NCBI GenBank assembly: GCA_948470005.1
Contig: CAOKNI010000001.1
Span: 25,320-89,319, forward strand
DNA from: an uncultured Mycoplasmatota bacterium
Lineage (GTDB): Bacteria; Bacillota_I; Bacilli_A; RF39; UBA660
Direction: 5' to 3'
Length of the DNA: 64,000 nt
Positions 7,554 to 17,322 of this stretch are shown piece after piece. The position numbers were made by a program, and so were the translations under genes. Every line of letters starts with the position of its first letter. Positions within the stretch are counted from its first letter, which is position 1. Below the pieces are notes generated by a model. That model was not told the origin of the DNA and made no database searches. It saw only the letters and a list, made by a program, of their open reading frames with translations.

Positions 7554-7691
7554 ATGCATTATTATGAAAAATTAATTATTCTAATTGTTATGTTTTTAGG
7601 AGTTACTATTGGTACCGCTGGTATTATTGGTGTTTATGCAAGTACTAAGAACCCAAACCATAATAACCCTAATAGTATTGTTTTAGAGTAG
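7554..7691 (+). CDS. Small single-span membrane protein
   Basis: 45 residues beginning MHYYEKLIILIVMFLGVTIG, with a GGTGAT RBS five bases upstream of the ATG. One hydrophobic segment (residues 6-33) is followed by a polar Asn-rich tail. No family recognised. It sits between tcdA and the convergent IMPACT-family gene. Confidence 0.5.
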   Translation: MHYYEKLIILIVMFLGVTIGTAGIIGVYASTKNPNHNNPNSIVLE

Positions 7692-7697
7692 ATTAAT

Positions 7698-8045
7698 CTA
7701 TTTTAAAACTTCCCGAGCGGCAGCACTATAAGCTCTAATAAGGCCGCCTGCACCAAGCTTTATACCTCCAAAATATCTTACAACCACAATTAAAACATCT
7801 TGGAGGTTATTTTTTTCAATTATATTAAAAATAGGTAGGCCTGCTGTACCAGATGGTTCTTTATCATCTGACTTCCGCGCCGTATTTCCTATTTTATAAG
7901 CATAAGGCATATGCCTTGCTTTTTTATTATCTTTTTTTATTTCCTTTAATATTTCATCTATTTCTCTTACATCATTAATTTTATAATAATAAGCTATAAA
8001 TTTAGATTTCTTAATTTCTAAATTAAAAGTATTTAAAAGTTGCAT
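7698..8045 (-). CDS. IMPACT/YigZ family protein, short form
   Basis: 115 residues from the ATG at 8045, which has GGTGAT nine bases upstream. The longer frame to 8060 would put the start inside that RBS. The UPF0029 signature is clear: DDKEPSGTAGLPI and VVVRYFGGIKLGAGGLIRAY. Usual YigZ proteins are ~200 residues with a second C-terminal domain; this one ends right after the first domain. The molecular role of bacterial members is not settled. Confidence 0.8.
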   Translation of the reverse strand: MQLLNTFNLEIKKSKFIAYYYKINDVREIDEILKEIKKDNKKARHMPYAYKIGNTARKSDDKEPSGTAGLPIFNIIEKNNLQDVLIVVVRYFGGIKLGAGGLIRAYSAAAREVLK

Positions 8046-8120
8046 TTTTGGTATCACCAATACAATTATAACTTAAAATATTACTTTTTTGTAGTATAAT
8101 ATAATTGTAGGTGAATTTTT

Positions 8121-9902
8121 ATGATTAAAGAAAAACTAAAATTAGTGCCTCATTTACCAGGTTCCTATCAAATGAAAAATAGTGATGGCATCATTATTTA
8201 TGTTGGTAAAGCAAAGGATTTATTTAAGCGCGTTAATTCTTATTTTAATCGTCCTCAAACTGGTAAAACTGCCAAAATGGTGAGTGAAATTGCCGATTTT
8301 GAATATATTGTGGCAAACTCTGAACTAGAAGCCTTTTTATTAGAATTTAATCTTATTAAACGTTATGACCCTAAGTATAATATTTTATTAAAAGATGACA
8401 AAAGTTATCCTTATATTGAATATATTAAAACACCATATCCTCGTCTTCAAGTATCACGCTATTTAAATATTAAAAAAAGAGATAAAAAAATGCTTTTCGG
8501 CCCATATCCTAACGCTTATGCTGCAAGACGTATTGTATCTCTCATAAATAGATTATATCCTTTAAAAAAATGTGATACTATGCCTAAAAAGGTTTGTTTA
8601 TATTATCATATTGGTGAGTGCCTTGGTTATTGTGAAAAAAACATAAATAAAGAAGACTTTGAAAAAATGGAACAAGAAATACTTGCCTTTTTAAGAGGGA
8701 ATGGAGACATTTTAAAAAATAAAATATTAGAAAAAATAAAAACTTATAGCGAAAATTTAAACTTTGAAATGGCTCTAGAATTAAAAAAAGAATTAGATTA
8801 TATTAATATTATTTTAGATAAACAAAAAATGGAACTTCACGATTATGTTGACCGTGACTGTCTTGGCTTTTATTTTGATAAAGGCTATTTAAGTATTCAA
8901 ATTTTATTTTTACGAAATGGTCGCATGGTTGGTGGACACACGGATATTTTTCCCGCAGTTGGGGATTTTGCTGATGAACTTGATTATTATGTTATGCATT
9001 TTTATAGTAAGCATGAAATACCTAAAGAAATTCTTTGCCCAAGTGAATTAAACACGACAGTTCTATCAGAAATTATAACTACTAATTTTGTTATCCCTCA
9101 AAAAGGTAAAAAGAAAAATCTTATTAATATGGCTAATTTAAATGCTAAAATAAATCTTGAAAATGAAATGGAAATTATCGAACGTGACACTTTAAAAACA
9201 GAAGCGGCTAATGCCGAATTAAAAGAAATACTAGGGTTATCTAAACTAGACCGTATCGACTTATTTGATAACTCTAATCTCTTCGGCAAATTCACCGTAA
9301 GCTGTATGGTAGTCTTTAAAAATGGAAAGCCTGCCAAAAAAGAGTATCGTAAATATAAAATTAGTTTAGATAAAAATGATGATTATCATACTATGGAAGA
9401 AGTAATCTATCGTAGGTACTACCGAGCTTTGCTTGAAAAAACAGAGCTTCCCGATTTAATTATCGTTGATGGAGGAACTAATCAAATTAATGCCTGCTTA
9501 AACATATTAAATGATTTAAACTTAAATATTAAAGTATGTGGTTTAAGAAAAAACAATAAACACAGGACTAATGATTTAATTGACTCAAACTATAATCTCA
9601 TAAACATTGATAAACAAAGTAATGTTTTTCATTATCTAACCCGTATGCAAGATGAAGTTCACCGCTATACAATTAGTTACCACCGTACTATTAGAAGTAA
9701 AGGAGCTATATCTAGTATTTTAGATAATGTGGGAGGAATCGGTGAAAAACGCAAAAAAGAATTAATTAAAACTTTTGGTAGTGTAAATAAAATGCGTAGT
9801 GCGAATATCACAGAACTTACCAAAATAATTCCTGAAAATATTGCCATAAATTTACAAGAATATTTAAATTCTTATAAAGAAGAACAAAAAAAGTCGAAAT
9901 AA
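8121..9902 (+). CDS. uvrC: Excinuclease ABC subunit C
   Basis: 593 residues. The N-terminal GIY-YIG nuclease domain (LPGSYQMKNSDG..IYVGKAKDL, residues ~11-37) makes the 3' incision. A UVR motif lies near residues 200-235 (FEMALELKKELDYI). The RNase H-like C-terminal nuclease domain (IDLFDNSNLFG, LIIVDGGTNQIN) makes the 5' incision. C-terminal helix-hairpin-helix motifs end the protein (LDNVGGIGEKRKKELIKTFGS). It acts with UvrA and UvrB in nucleotide excision repair. Length is normal. Confidence 0.96.
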   Translation: MIKEKLKLVPHLPGSYQMKNSDGIIIYVGKAKDLFKRVNSYFNRPQTGKTAKMVSEIADFEYIVANSELEAFLLEFNLIKRYDPKYNILLKDDKSYPYIEYIKTPYPRLQVSRYLNIKKRDKKMLFGPYPNAYAARRIVSLINRLYPLKKCDTMPKKVCLYYHIGECLGYCEKNINKEDFEKMEQEILAFLRGNGDILKNKILEKIKTYSENLNFEMALELKKELDYINIILDKQKMELHDYVDRDCLGFYFDKGYLSIQILFLRNGRMVGGHTDIFPAVGDFADELDYYVMHFYSKHEIPKEILCPSELNTTVLSEIITTNFVIPQKGKKKNLINMANLNAKINLENEMEIIERDTLKTEAANAELKEILGLSKLDRIDLFDNSNLFGKFTVSCMVVFKNGKPAKKEYRKYKISLDKNDDYHTMEEVIYRRYYRALLEKTELPDLIIVDGGTNQINACLNILNDLNLNIKVCGLRKNNKHRTNDLIDSNYNLINIDKQSNVFHYLTRMQDEVHRYTISYHRTIRSKGAISSILDNVGGIGEKRKKELIKTFGSVNKMRSANITELTKIIPENIAINLQEYLNSYKEEQKKSK

Positions 9903-9923
9903 AATATCTTTTGTTCTTTTTTT
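9881..9923 (+). terminator. Terminator embedded in the 3' end of uvrC
   Basis: AGAACAAAA at 9881-9889 (inside the last codons) pairs with TTTTGTTCT at 9909-9917 and is followed by T. Confidence 0.6.
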
Positions 9924-9949
9924 ATTGTATAATAAAAAAGGTGGTACAT

Positions 9950-11104
9950 TTGAAAAATTTAACGAAAATTACATCATATCCGCAAATACTTGTTTCCAGT
10001 AATATATTAAGTTATGAAAAGCCTGATTATGTATATATACCAATAGAACAGAAAGCTCATGTTTTAGTAAAAATCGGTACTAAAGTAAGTATTGGCTCAC
10101 CTTTGATGAAAGGTAAGTCTGTTATTACTTCGCCAGTATCTGGTAAAGTTACAGCTATGCGTGAAGTTGCAACCAAAGAGGGAAATTTAAAAGCCATCGA
10201 AATATTAAATGACTATCAAGAAGCGAAAATAATAGATCCTATTTTAAAAAATAATTATAATAATATCAAAAAGGATAAACTAGCTAGTCTTTTAAAAACT
10301 TATTTTAATGTTGATTTTGCTGATAAAGAAAATATCGTCTTAAATTGTCTTGATGATGAACCATATATAGTAACGGAAAGTTTTTATCTTTACCTTTACT
10401 ATGAAGGTTTTTTAGAATTAATAGACAAATTAGCTAGTCTATTTAATATAAAGACTATAACTATTTCTTTGAAGTCTACAAATAGCGAAAATATAAGTAA
10501 ATTAATGGAATGTCTTGGCATGTATCCCAATATTAAACTACAAATTTTACCTGATTTATATTTATTAGGCCATAATTCTATTTTAGCTCATCATTTAAAT
10601 TTAGATTATTCTTCATCTTTATTTATTAAAGCTAGTTCTTTTTATAATATCTATAATTTAATATTCCGTAATCGTCAAATAAGTGATAAATTAATTACTA
10701 TCAGTGGTAATGGTGTTATTAATCCTTCTGTTATTAGGGTTAAAATTGGCACTAAACTAATTGATGTTATTTCATCTTTATTAAAACTTAAAAAGACTAA
10801 ATTAATCTATGTTGCCGAGGGACTCATGAGTGGCACTATTATAAATCCTGAAAATTTTGTTATTACAGCTAATTTAAGTGGCATTATAATAACTAAAGAG
10901 TCGAAAACAAATAGTGAACAGCCTTGTCTAAATTGTGGGGCTTGTCTAAATATTTGTCCAGTTGGTTTAAATCCTCTATTATTAAAAAACAAAGAATATT
11001 TTGAAAAAGTCAAAAGTAAATGTCTAAAATGTGGTTTATGCACATATATTTGTCCTAGTTATATTAATTTTAATCAAATAATAGAAGGAGAATCTCATGA
11101 ATAA
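9950..11104 (+). CDS. rnfC: RnfC-like electron transport subunit
   Basis: 384 residues from a TTG at 9950, chosen because AAGGTGGT lies just upstream; the longer frame to 9911 runs back into the uvrC terminator. Order: N-terminal barrel-sandwich (ITSPVSGKVTAM near residue 45), a degenerate middle flavin-binding region, an SLBB-like part, then two 4Fe-4S clusters (CLNCGACLNICP and CLKCGLCTYICP). In complete complexes RnfC is the entry subunit passing NADH electrons towards ferredoxin. Its gene overlaps rnfD by 8 bases, but rnfG, rnfE, rnfA and rnfB are not here, so a full Rnf pump is not shown. Confidence 0.78.
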   Translation: MKNLTKITSYPQILVSSNILSYEKPDYVYIPIEQKAHVLVKIGTKVSIGSPLMKGKSVITSPVSGKVTAMREVATKEGNLKAIEILNDYQEAKIIDPILKNNYNNIKKDKLASLLKTYFNVDFADKENIVLNCLDDEPYIVTESFYLYLYYEGFLELIDKLASLFNIKTITISLKSTNSENISKLMECLGMYPNIKLQILPDLYLLGHNSILAHHLNLDYSSSLFIKASSFYNIYNLIFRNRQISDKLITISGNGVINPSVIRVKIGTKLIDVISSLLKLKKTKLIYVAEGLMSGTIINPENFVITANLSGIIITKESKTNSEQPCLNCGACLNICPVGLNPLLLKNKEYFEKVKSKCLKCGLCTYICPSYINFNQIIEGESHE

Positions 11105-11984
11105 AATACCATTACTTCATCATGAATTAGATAGCAATAGTCTAATTAAAAGCTACTATTTTGCTTTAATACCTTTATTAATTTTCAGCATCTATAAAAA
11201 TGGTTTTGTTCTTTACGATGCTGGCTTAATTAATTTTTTTGATATTTTTTTACCTTTACTTTTCTATTTTGTAAGCATTGGCATTGGATTTATTATATCT
11301 TTTGTAACTAAAGAAAAACCAGTTTATAATATTTTAATATGTTTAATATGTGCTGCATCCGTGTCTATAAATAGTAATATTTTAATTTATGCCATCTTAT
11401 TATTTGCAGTCATGTTTATTTTAAAATATTTATCTAAGCGTTTTAAAATAACCTTAAATAGTATCTCAATTGTTCGACTATTTCTTTTATTAAGTTTATT
11501 TATAAACTCTTATTCCTATTTAAATATTGGCGAAAAACTTCATAAATTTAATTATAATCTATTTGATATATTTATAGGTCATGCGCCTGGTGGTGTTGCA
11601 ACATCTAGTATGTTATTATTAATTATTAGTTTTATTATTTTAGCTTTAAATAAATATTATAAAAAAATAATCTCTTTATCTTCAAGTTTAGTTTATATTT
11701 TATTAGGTTTAATTTATATTTTAATAAGTCATAACTATGATTATTTCTCTTTGCTATTTAATGGTACTATTTATTTTTCTTTCATTTTCGTGGCCGCGGA
11801 TATAAAAGTTAGTCCTTATAGTTCTAAAGGTATGTTAATATATGGAGTTTTTATTGGATTAACTAGCTTTCTTATTAGTATTTTCTTAAATATCTATGAA
11901 GCAGGATATTTAAGCATTTTTTTCATTAGTCTTTTTATTCCTCTAATTAACAAAATAATTAACAAAAAATATTTACATAGTTAA
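11097..11984 (+). CDS. rnfD: RnfD/NqrB-family integral membrane protein
   Basis: 295 residues with about nine hydrophobic segments. GHAPGGVATSSMLLLI aligns with the G..G..GETSA segment of RnfD, and FVAADIKVSPYSSKGMLIYG with the FMATDPVTSP..KG segment. The covalent-FMN motif S(G)AT expected before the first of these is not visible. Translationally coupled to rnfC (8-base overlap, RBS GAAGGAG inside rnfC). It may be a minimal or repurposed RnfCD module. Confidence 0.72.
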   Translation: MNKIPLLHHELDSNSLIKSYYFALIPLLIFSIYKNGFVLYDAGLINFFDIFLPLLFYFVSIGIGFIISFVTKEKPVYNILICLICAASVSINSNILIYAILLFAVMFILKYLSKRFKITLNSISIVRLFLLLSLFINSYSYLNIGEKLHKFNYNLFDIFIGHAPGGVATSSMLLLIISFIILALNKYYKKIISLSSSLVYILLGLIYILISHNYDYFSLLFNGTIYFSFIFVAADIKVSPYSSKGMLIYGVFIGLTSFLISIFLNIYEAGYLSIFFISLFIPLINKIINKKYLHS

Positions 11985-12071
11985 AACTATATGATATATT
12001 AGTAACCATTCACTCGTGTTTTTTAATTTTTCTTGAGAATATGATAAACAAGCTTTATCTAGAAAGAAAAA

Positions 12072-13826
12072 ATGAAAAAACTAATTAAAATTTTATTTAT
12101 AACTATTGTATTCTTTACATTTACTCTAAGTAGTAATGCCAAAACTAACCATTTAGGTTCTAGTGATACAAAAACAGGCGTTAAGTTGCATCTCAAGTCC
12201 AGTACTATTGAAAAAGATTTTGAGTTAGAAGAAATAATTAATTATAATGGTACTGTTCCCATTTATAGTCTTGAACCTACCAAAACCTTTATCGAAGGAG
12301 AATATACGGAATATGCTAATGAAACGCAGGTTCCTGTTGTAGGTTTACCCGAAAAATGGGACGAACTCCGTAATATTGCCTATTTTGGTCATAAATATAG
12401 GGACCGCACTGATATAAAGTGGTATATTGCGGCGCAATATTTAATCTGGGACTTAATGCTTGATGATGATGCGTCACTTTATTTCATCGACGGATTTGGT
12501 ATGCCTATATCATTATTCGAAGAAGAAATAACAGCTATTAAATATGATATTGCTAATGTCAAAACCCTTCCTTCATTTGGTCATCCCGAACTTGGAGATG
12601 CCGACTTTATAGTAAAAAAGGACACCGAACTAACCATTGAAGATAAAAATGGTATTCTAAATGAATTTATTATCGATGGTGAAAATTCTGCAGGCTTTAT
12701 TAGAAACGATAATTTCTTAACCATTAAATATAGCTCTTACGGCGATAAAATTATCTTTATGTATAAACCTTATGAGCCTAATCTTAATATGTCTAAAATT
12801 TATTATTTAAATAATGACACTCCAGCTTATCTAAGTAGAGGTACTGTAACTCTTGCTGGTGGCATTACGCAAATTAAAGTCGTAAAACCAAATCTAACTT
12901 TAGAAATAACTCCTGATGTTAAAACAAATTTAAGTTTAGAAGGATTTTCTTATAATTTATATTTTGAAGATAATTTTCTTGGTAAATTCTCTAGTGATGA
13001 ACTAGGTATTATTAAAATACCTTATTTAGAATCTGGAGCATATTTATTAGAACCTGTTAGTGTTCCTAAAGGTTTCGCACTTGCAAGTGAGTCTTTAAAT
13101 ATTGATATTTTAAATGATGATATTAATATAAATTTAATTGAACAAACTCTTAAAAAAGATATTAGTATTGCATCAAGCTTTGAAGAAAATTATGATATTG
13201 AGGTTAAATATTTAATCAAAAATATAGATACTTTAGAAGAAATAACAACTACTTCTAATAAATTATCTTTACCATACGGCAACTATCTGTTAGAAGAAAT
13301 AATAGCTAATTCTAAGTATGAAACTCCTGAGGCCATTAATTTCAGTATTGATGCTAATAGCCCTAATTTAAGTTTTTCCTTTTATAATAAACTTATAGAA
13401 GAGGAGGAAGTTGTAGCTCCTACTCCGGAATTACCACTGGATAATGAAAATAATCAGGAAGAGTTAGTAGAAGATAATAAAGAACCCGTTATACCAGATA
13501 TTCCCCAAAAGGAAGAAACCAAAAATGATATATCAGAACCTGAAATACCAATTAAAAAGCCAGTTAATAAGCTACCAGAAGAAGTAAAAAGCTCAGAAGA
13601 ACCAGCTAGTACCGATAAAGAAAACACTAATTTAGATACTGGAACTTTAAATAATCAAATACTAAGTGATAAGAAAGAAAATGAAATACCCGTGAATAAT
13701 GAAATTAATGAGTCTTCGGATTTAATAATAAACATACCAAGTACTAGCAAAAATGCTAACTTCTATTTTCTTCCAGCAATTGCATCATTATTTCTAAGTT
13801 ATGTCCTTCTTAAAAAAATTTCTTAG
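12072..13826 (+). CDS. Cell-wall-anchored thioester-domain-like surface protein with SpaA-type domains
   Basis: 584 residues. Signal peptide (1-23), then a region matching TQXA/thioester domains: VPIYSLEPTKTF where such domains have Y-C-(I/L)-(D/E)-P, and AAQYLIWDLM as the Gln-containing (T)Q-x-x-I-W motif. The thioester Cys is replaced by Ser, and the protein has no Cys at all. One or two Cna-B/SpaA-like beta domains follow (~280-420), then a long Pro/Glu/Asn-rich stalk. It ends in IPSTS, a hydrophobic stretch and KKIS, a variant sortase signal. The sortase gene overlaps its 3' end. Such proteins are fibrillar adhesins on the wall. Confidence 0.75.
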   Translation: MKKLIKILFITIVFFTFTLSSNAKTNHLGSSDTKTGVKLHLKSSTIEKDFELEEIINYNGTVPIYSLEPTKTFIEGEYTEYANETQVPVVGLPEKWDELRNIAYFGHKYRDRTDIKWYIAAQYLIWDLMLDDDASLYFIDGFGMPISLFEEEITAIKYDIANVKTLPSFGHPELGDADFIVKKDTELTIEDKNGILNEFIIDGENSAGFIRNDNFLTIKYSSYGDKIIFMYKPYEPNLNMSKIYYLNNDTPAYLSRGTVTLAGGITQIKVVKPNLTLEITPDVKTNLSLEGFSYNLYFEDNFLGKFSSDELGIIKIPYLESGAYLLEPVSVPKGFALASESLNIDILNDDININLIEQTLKKDISIASSFEENYDIEVKYLIKNIDTLEEITTTSNKLSLPYGNYLLEEIIANSKYETPEAINFSIDANSPNLSFSFYNKLIEEEEVVAPTPELPLDNENNQEELVEDNKEPVIPDIPQKEETKNDISEPEIPIKKPVNKLPEEVKSSEEPASTDKENTNLDTGTLNNQILSDKKENEIPVNNEINESSDLIINIPSTSKNANFYFLPAIASLFLSYVLLKKIS

Positions 13827-14349
13827 CATAAACATACTTACTTTCCTTCTTTTGTTATTAGTACATCTATCTTTTCTAAAAACTGAAATACTTGCAACTA
13901 CATTCGAAGTCACAGCTAAAATTTCTTCGCCTAATAGTTATTATGCTATTTTAAAAATACCTAAGATATCTTTAAATCAGGAAATTTATCCTCTTAATAA
14001 CACCAAAAATAACTTAAATAAAAATCTCTTGTTACACGAATTAAGTCGCATGCCTGATAACGAAAAAAGTAACGTTATCATCGCTGGGCATTCAGGAACA
14101 AGCACGATTGCTTATTTTAAAAATTTATATAAACTAAAAATTCATGATTTAGCAATACTTTACTATAATAATTTTATCTATACTTATGAAATTAAAGAAA
14201 TTGCTTACCAGCCCAAAACAGGAATCCTACATTTAAAAGAAAATTATTCTCATCTTTTAACTCTTATTACTTGTACAAAGAATGATAATAATAGCCAAAC
14301 AATTTACTATGCTGAGCTTAAAAATAAAGAGAAAATAGTCAAAAAATAG
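13801..14349 (+). CDS. Sortase family transpeptidase
   Basis: 182 residues with an N-terminal signal anchor (8-26). The sortase barrel carries the catalytic His (IIAGHSGT) and Cys (LLTLITCTKN). The usual catalytic Arg after the Cys is not present: the equivalent strand reads NSQTIYYAEL with Gln, and the only Arg of the protein lies in LSRMPD before the His. It overlaps the surface-protein gene by 26 bases and most likely anchors that protein through its IPSTS motif. The start is weakly supported by an RBS; a start slightly further in is possible. Confidence 0.85.
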   Translation: MSFLKKFLSINILTFLLLLLVHLSFLKTEILATTFEVTAKISSPNSYYAILKIPKISLNQEIYPLNNTKNNLNKNLLLHELSRMPDNEKSNVIIAGHSGTSTIAYFKNLYKLKIHDLAILYYNNFIYTYEIKEIAYQPKTGILHLKENYSHLLTLITCTKNDNNSQTIYYAELKNKEKIVKK

Positions 14350-14352
14350 TCA

Positions 14353-14388
14353 AAAAAGCAATTTTTTAGAAAAAAGTTGTTTTTTTTA
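14353..14388 (+). terminator. Possible terminator after sortase
   Basis: A-rich arm ending GCAA and arm TTGTTTTTTTT with a bulged base; weak but followed by a T run. Confidence 0.4.
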
Positions 14389-14453
14389 AAGGAAATTGAG
14401 GGGGTACGGGTAATATATATAATTAGAGGCTAAAAATGAGGTGATTGTAGACC

Positions 14454-16199
14454 GTGGAAAACGAAATCGAAAATATTCGCAAAAACGCTAACATAATTGA
14501 AGTCATATCTAGTTATATCCCACTTACTCCTAAAGGTAAAAATTACTTTGGTGTCTGTCCTTTTCACGAAGACCATTCCCCAAGTATGAGTGTCTCAGAA
14601 GAAAAAGGAATATATAAATGCTTTTCTTGTGGTGCCGCAGGCAATGTCTTCACTTTTGTAAAAGATTATGAAAATGTAAGTTTCTTAGAAGCTGTGAAAA
14701 CTGTCGCTAATATTTGTGGTCTAACATTTCATGGCAATATAGCTTCATCACTTCCAGCCAAAACTAATAAAATTGAATATGAAATAATGGAGTTAGCTTT
14801 AAAATTTTATCAAAATAATTTAAATACTGAAATTGGAAAAGAGGCTAAAAGATATTTGCAAGAAAGAGCTTTAGGTGAAGAAGCCCAAAAAGACTTCGAC
14901 ATTGGACTCGCTCTTGATAAAACACATTCGCTACATCAGCTTTTAATAAATAAAAATTATCCAGTAGAAACATTAGTAAATATTGGCCTTTTAAATCGTG
15001 ATGGTGAGCATTTAAGTGATATTTTTCATAACCGAATTATTTTTCCTATTCATGATTTAGAGGGACGACCTATTGGTTTTACAGGTCGTATCTATAATAG
15101 TAGTAGTAACCAAGCAAAATACTTAAATTCTAAAGAATCGGTTATATTTAAAAAGGGACAAATACTATTTAATTACCACCGAGCTAAAAGCTATATAAAA
15201 AAGCAAAAAGAAGTTATTATTGTGGAAGGCAACATGGATGCAATAAGACTATATTCTAGTGGTATCAAAAATGTTATTGCCCTAATGGGTACGAGTCTTA
15301 CTAAGGAACAAGTTAATATTATTAAAAATATGCGAGCTAAAGTCATCTTAATGCTTGATAACGATGAAGCAGGAGAGACTGCCACCTTCCAAAATGGTGA
15401 TATCTTAAGTAGTAATAACATAACTCCTTTTGTCGTACGTTTGAGTGGGGCAAAAGACCCTGATGAATATATCATTAAAAATGGAATTGATGCCATAATA
15501 AATAATATCAAGGAGCCTCTTAGTTTTCTCGATTTTAAACTTAAATATTTAAAAAAGAGTAAAGACTTATCGAAAACAGAAGACCTTGTTAAATATATCA
15601 AAGAACTTATTTCTAGCATTAAAGATATCAAAGACGAATTAACAAAGGAAATAACCTTAAAAAAGATTAGTAAAGAATATGATGTACCTTTAAATATTCT
15701 AGAAAAAGAGTTTGAAAAAGCTGTTATAAAAGCTCCTCCAAAAGAGGAAGCACCAAAAAAGCTTGCCAAAAAAAGAATTTCGAAGTATGATATAGCCTGC
15801 ATTCACATTATTTATTTTATGATAAATGAATTAAGTTATATTAAAAAATTTAAAGAATTATTAGGATATTTCTATATCAAAAAATATCGCGATATTGCAA
15901 ATGAAATAATCTACTATGGTGAAATGCACGAAAGTATATCTTTATCCGAGTTTATCACTTATATTGAAACAAAAGATTATATTTACGATGATGTTATGGA
16001 AATTATTAAAACTGTGAATTTAGCCGAATTAACAGAAAAAGATTTTCTTGATTTTATTAATGTTGCTATTATTGAGCAAAAAAAATTAGAAATAAAAGAA
16101 TTAAAAAAAGAAGCAAATAATGAACTAGACTTAAATAAACAAACAGAACTAGCCCAAAAATTTGTACAACTAAAAAAAGGATGTGTAGGAAATGAATAA
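14454..16199 (+). CDS. dnaG: DNA primase
   Basis: 581 residues from a GTG at 14454 with GAGGTG upstream. The N-terminal zinc ribbon ([15 protein letters not shown], ~35-65) binds DNA. The TOPRIM catalytic core has [10 protein letters not shown] near residue 256 and LMLDNDEAG near 301. The C-terminal helicase-interaction domain is short. It makes RNA primers for replication. sigA begins inside its last codons (8-base overlap), the conserved dnaG-sigA arrangement of Firmicutes. Confidence 0.97.
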   Translation: MENEIENIRKNANIIEVISSYIPLTPKGKNYFGVCPFHEDHSPSMSVSEEKGIYKCFSCGAAGNVFTFVKDYENVSFLEAVKTVANICGLTFHGNIASSLPAKTNKIEYEIMELALKFYQNNLNTEIGKEAKRYLQERALGEEAQKDFDIGLALDKTHSLHQLLINKNYPVETLVNIGLLNRDGEHLSDIFHNRIIFPIHDLEGRPIGFTGRIYNSSSNQAKYLNSKESVIFKKGQILFNYHRAKSYIKKQKEVIIVEGNMDAIRLYSSGIKNVIALMGTSLTKEQVNIIKNMRAKVILMLDNDEAGETATFQNGDILSSNNITPFVVRLSGAKDPDEYIIKNGIDAIINNIKEPLSFLDFKLKYLKKSKDLSKTEDLVKYIKELISSIKDIKDELTKEITLKKISKEYDVPLNILEKEFEKAVIKAPPKEEAPKKLAKKRISKYDIACIHIIYFMINELSYIKKFKELLGYFYIKKYRDIANEIIYYGEMHESISLSEFITYIETKDYIYDDVMEIIKTVNLAELTEKDFLDFINVAIIEQKKLEIKELKKEANNELDLNKQTELAQKFVQLKKGCVGNE

Positions 16200-17322
16200 C
16201 GAAAATATTAAAGGAGCCGGTAAAATAACCGAAATAAAATCTCTTGAAGAACGAATTAAAGAATTAATCGAAATAGGAAAGAAACAAAAGTATATTACTT
16301 TTGAAACCCTTGCTGAAGCTTTAAAAGGACTCGAAATCGACAATGACTCACTTGACGAAATCTACAATACTTTAATGGAAAATGAAATCCAAGTAGTCGC
16401 TGACGAAGAAGATGCCACAGGTGATGATGGAATACCTAAAGAAATTGACGAACCTATTATTTTAGACGATGCTGAACTAACTAAAGATATTAATATCAAT
16501 GACCCGGTTCGCATGTACTTAAAAGAAATAGGACGCATTTCGCTTTTATCACCCGAAGAAGAATTAGAATTAAGCGAAAAAGTAGCAAAGGGGGAAGAAG
16601 CCGCTAAAAATAAACTTGCCGAATCCAATTTGCGTCTTGTTGTAAGTATTGCCAAAAGATATGTCGGTCGTGGTCTTTTATTCTTAGACTTAATTCAAGA
16701 GGGTAATATTGGTCTTATGAAAGCCGTGGATAAATTCGATAGTGATAAAGGGTATAAATTCTCTACATACGCAACATGGTGGATTAGACAAGCTATAACT
16801 AGAGCCTTAGCAGACCAAGCGCGTACCATAAGAGTTCCTGTTCACATGGTTGAAACTATCAATAAAATGTCTCGTATTCAAAGACAATTAACACTGGAAT
16901 TAAATCGTGAACCAAGTGAAGAAGAACTAGCTAAAAAGATGGGCATAAGTGTCGAGAAAGTTCGTGAAGTTATCAAAATAAGTCAAGAACCTGTATCACT
17001 TGAAACACCAATCGGAGAAGAAGATGACTCTCATTTAGGAGACTTTATCAAAGATGAATCTAGTATGTCACCCGAAGAATACGCAACTAATGAAATATTA
17101 AAAGAAGAAATAAAAAGTGTTTTAATGACACTTCAAGTAAGAGAACAAGAAGTATTAGAACTTCGCTTTGGACTAGTTGATGGAACATGTCATACTTTAG
17201 AAGAAGTAGGGAAAAAATTTAACGTTACTCGGGAACGTATCCGTCAAATTGAAGCTAAAGCTTTACGTAAACTTCGTCATCCATCTCGAGCTAAAAAATT
17301 AAAGGATTTCTTATCTGAATAA
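16192..17322 (+). CDS. sigA: Primary sigma factor SigA/RpoD
   Basis: 376 residues. Region 1.1-like acidic N-terminus, region 1.2 ([16 protein letters not shown]), region 2 with the -10 recognition helix ([19 protein letters not shown]), region 3 and region 4 with the -35 HTH ([20 protein letters not shown]). The -10/-35 hexamers seen across this window (TATAAT, TTGACA-like) are what this factor reads. Coupled to dnaG by overlap and to trmK by a shared base (TAATG). Confidence 0.97.
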   Translation: MNNENIKGAGKITEIKSLEERIKELIEIGKKQKYITFETLAEALKGLEIDNDSLDEIYNTLMENEIQVVADEEDATGDDGIPKEIDEPIILDDAELTKDININDPVRMYLKEIGRISLLSPEEELELSEKVAKGEEAAKNKLAESNLRLVVSIAKRYVGRGLLFLDLIQEGNIGLMKAVDKFDSDKGYKFSTYATWWIRQAITRALADQARTIRVPVHMVETINKMSRIQRQLTLELNREPSEEELAKKMGISVEKVREVIKISQEPVSLETPIGEEDDSHLGDFIKDESSMSPEEYATNEILKEEIKSVLMTLQVREQEVLELRFGLVDGTCHTLEEVGKKFNVTRERIRQIEAKALRKLRHPSRAKKLKDFLSE

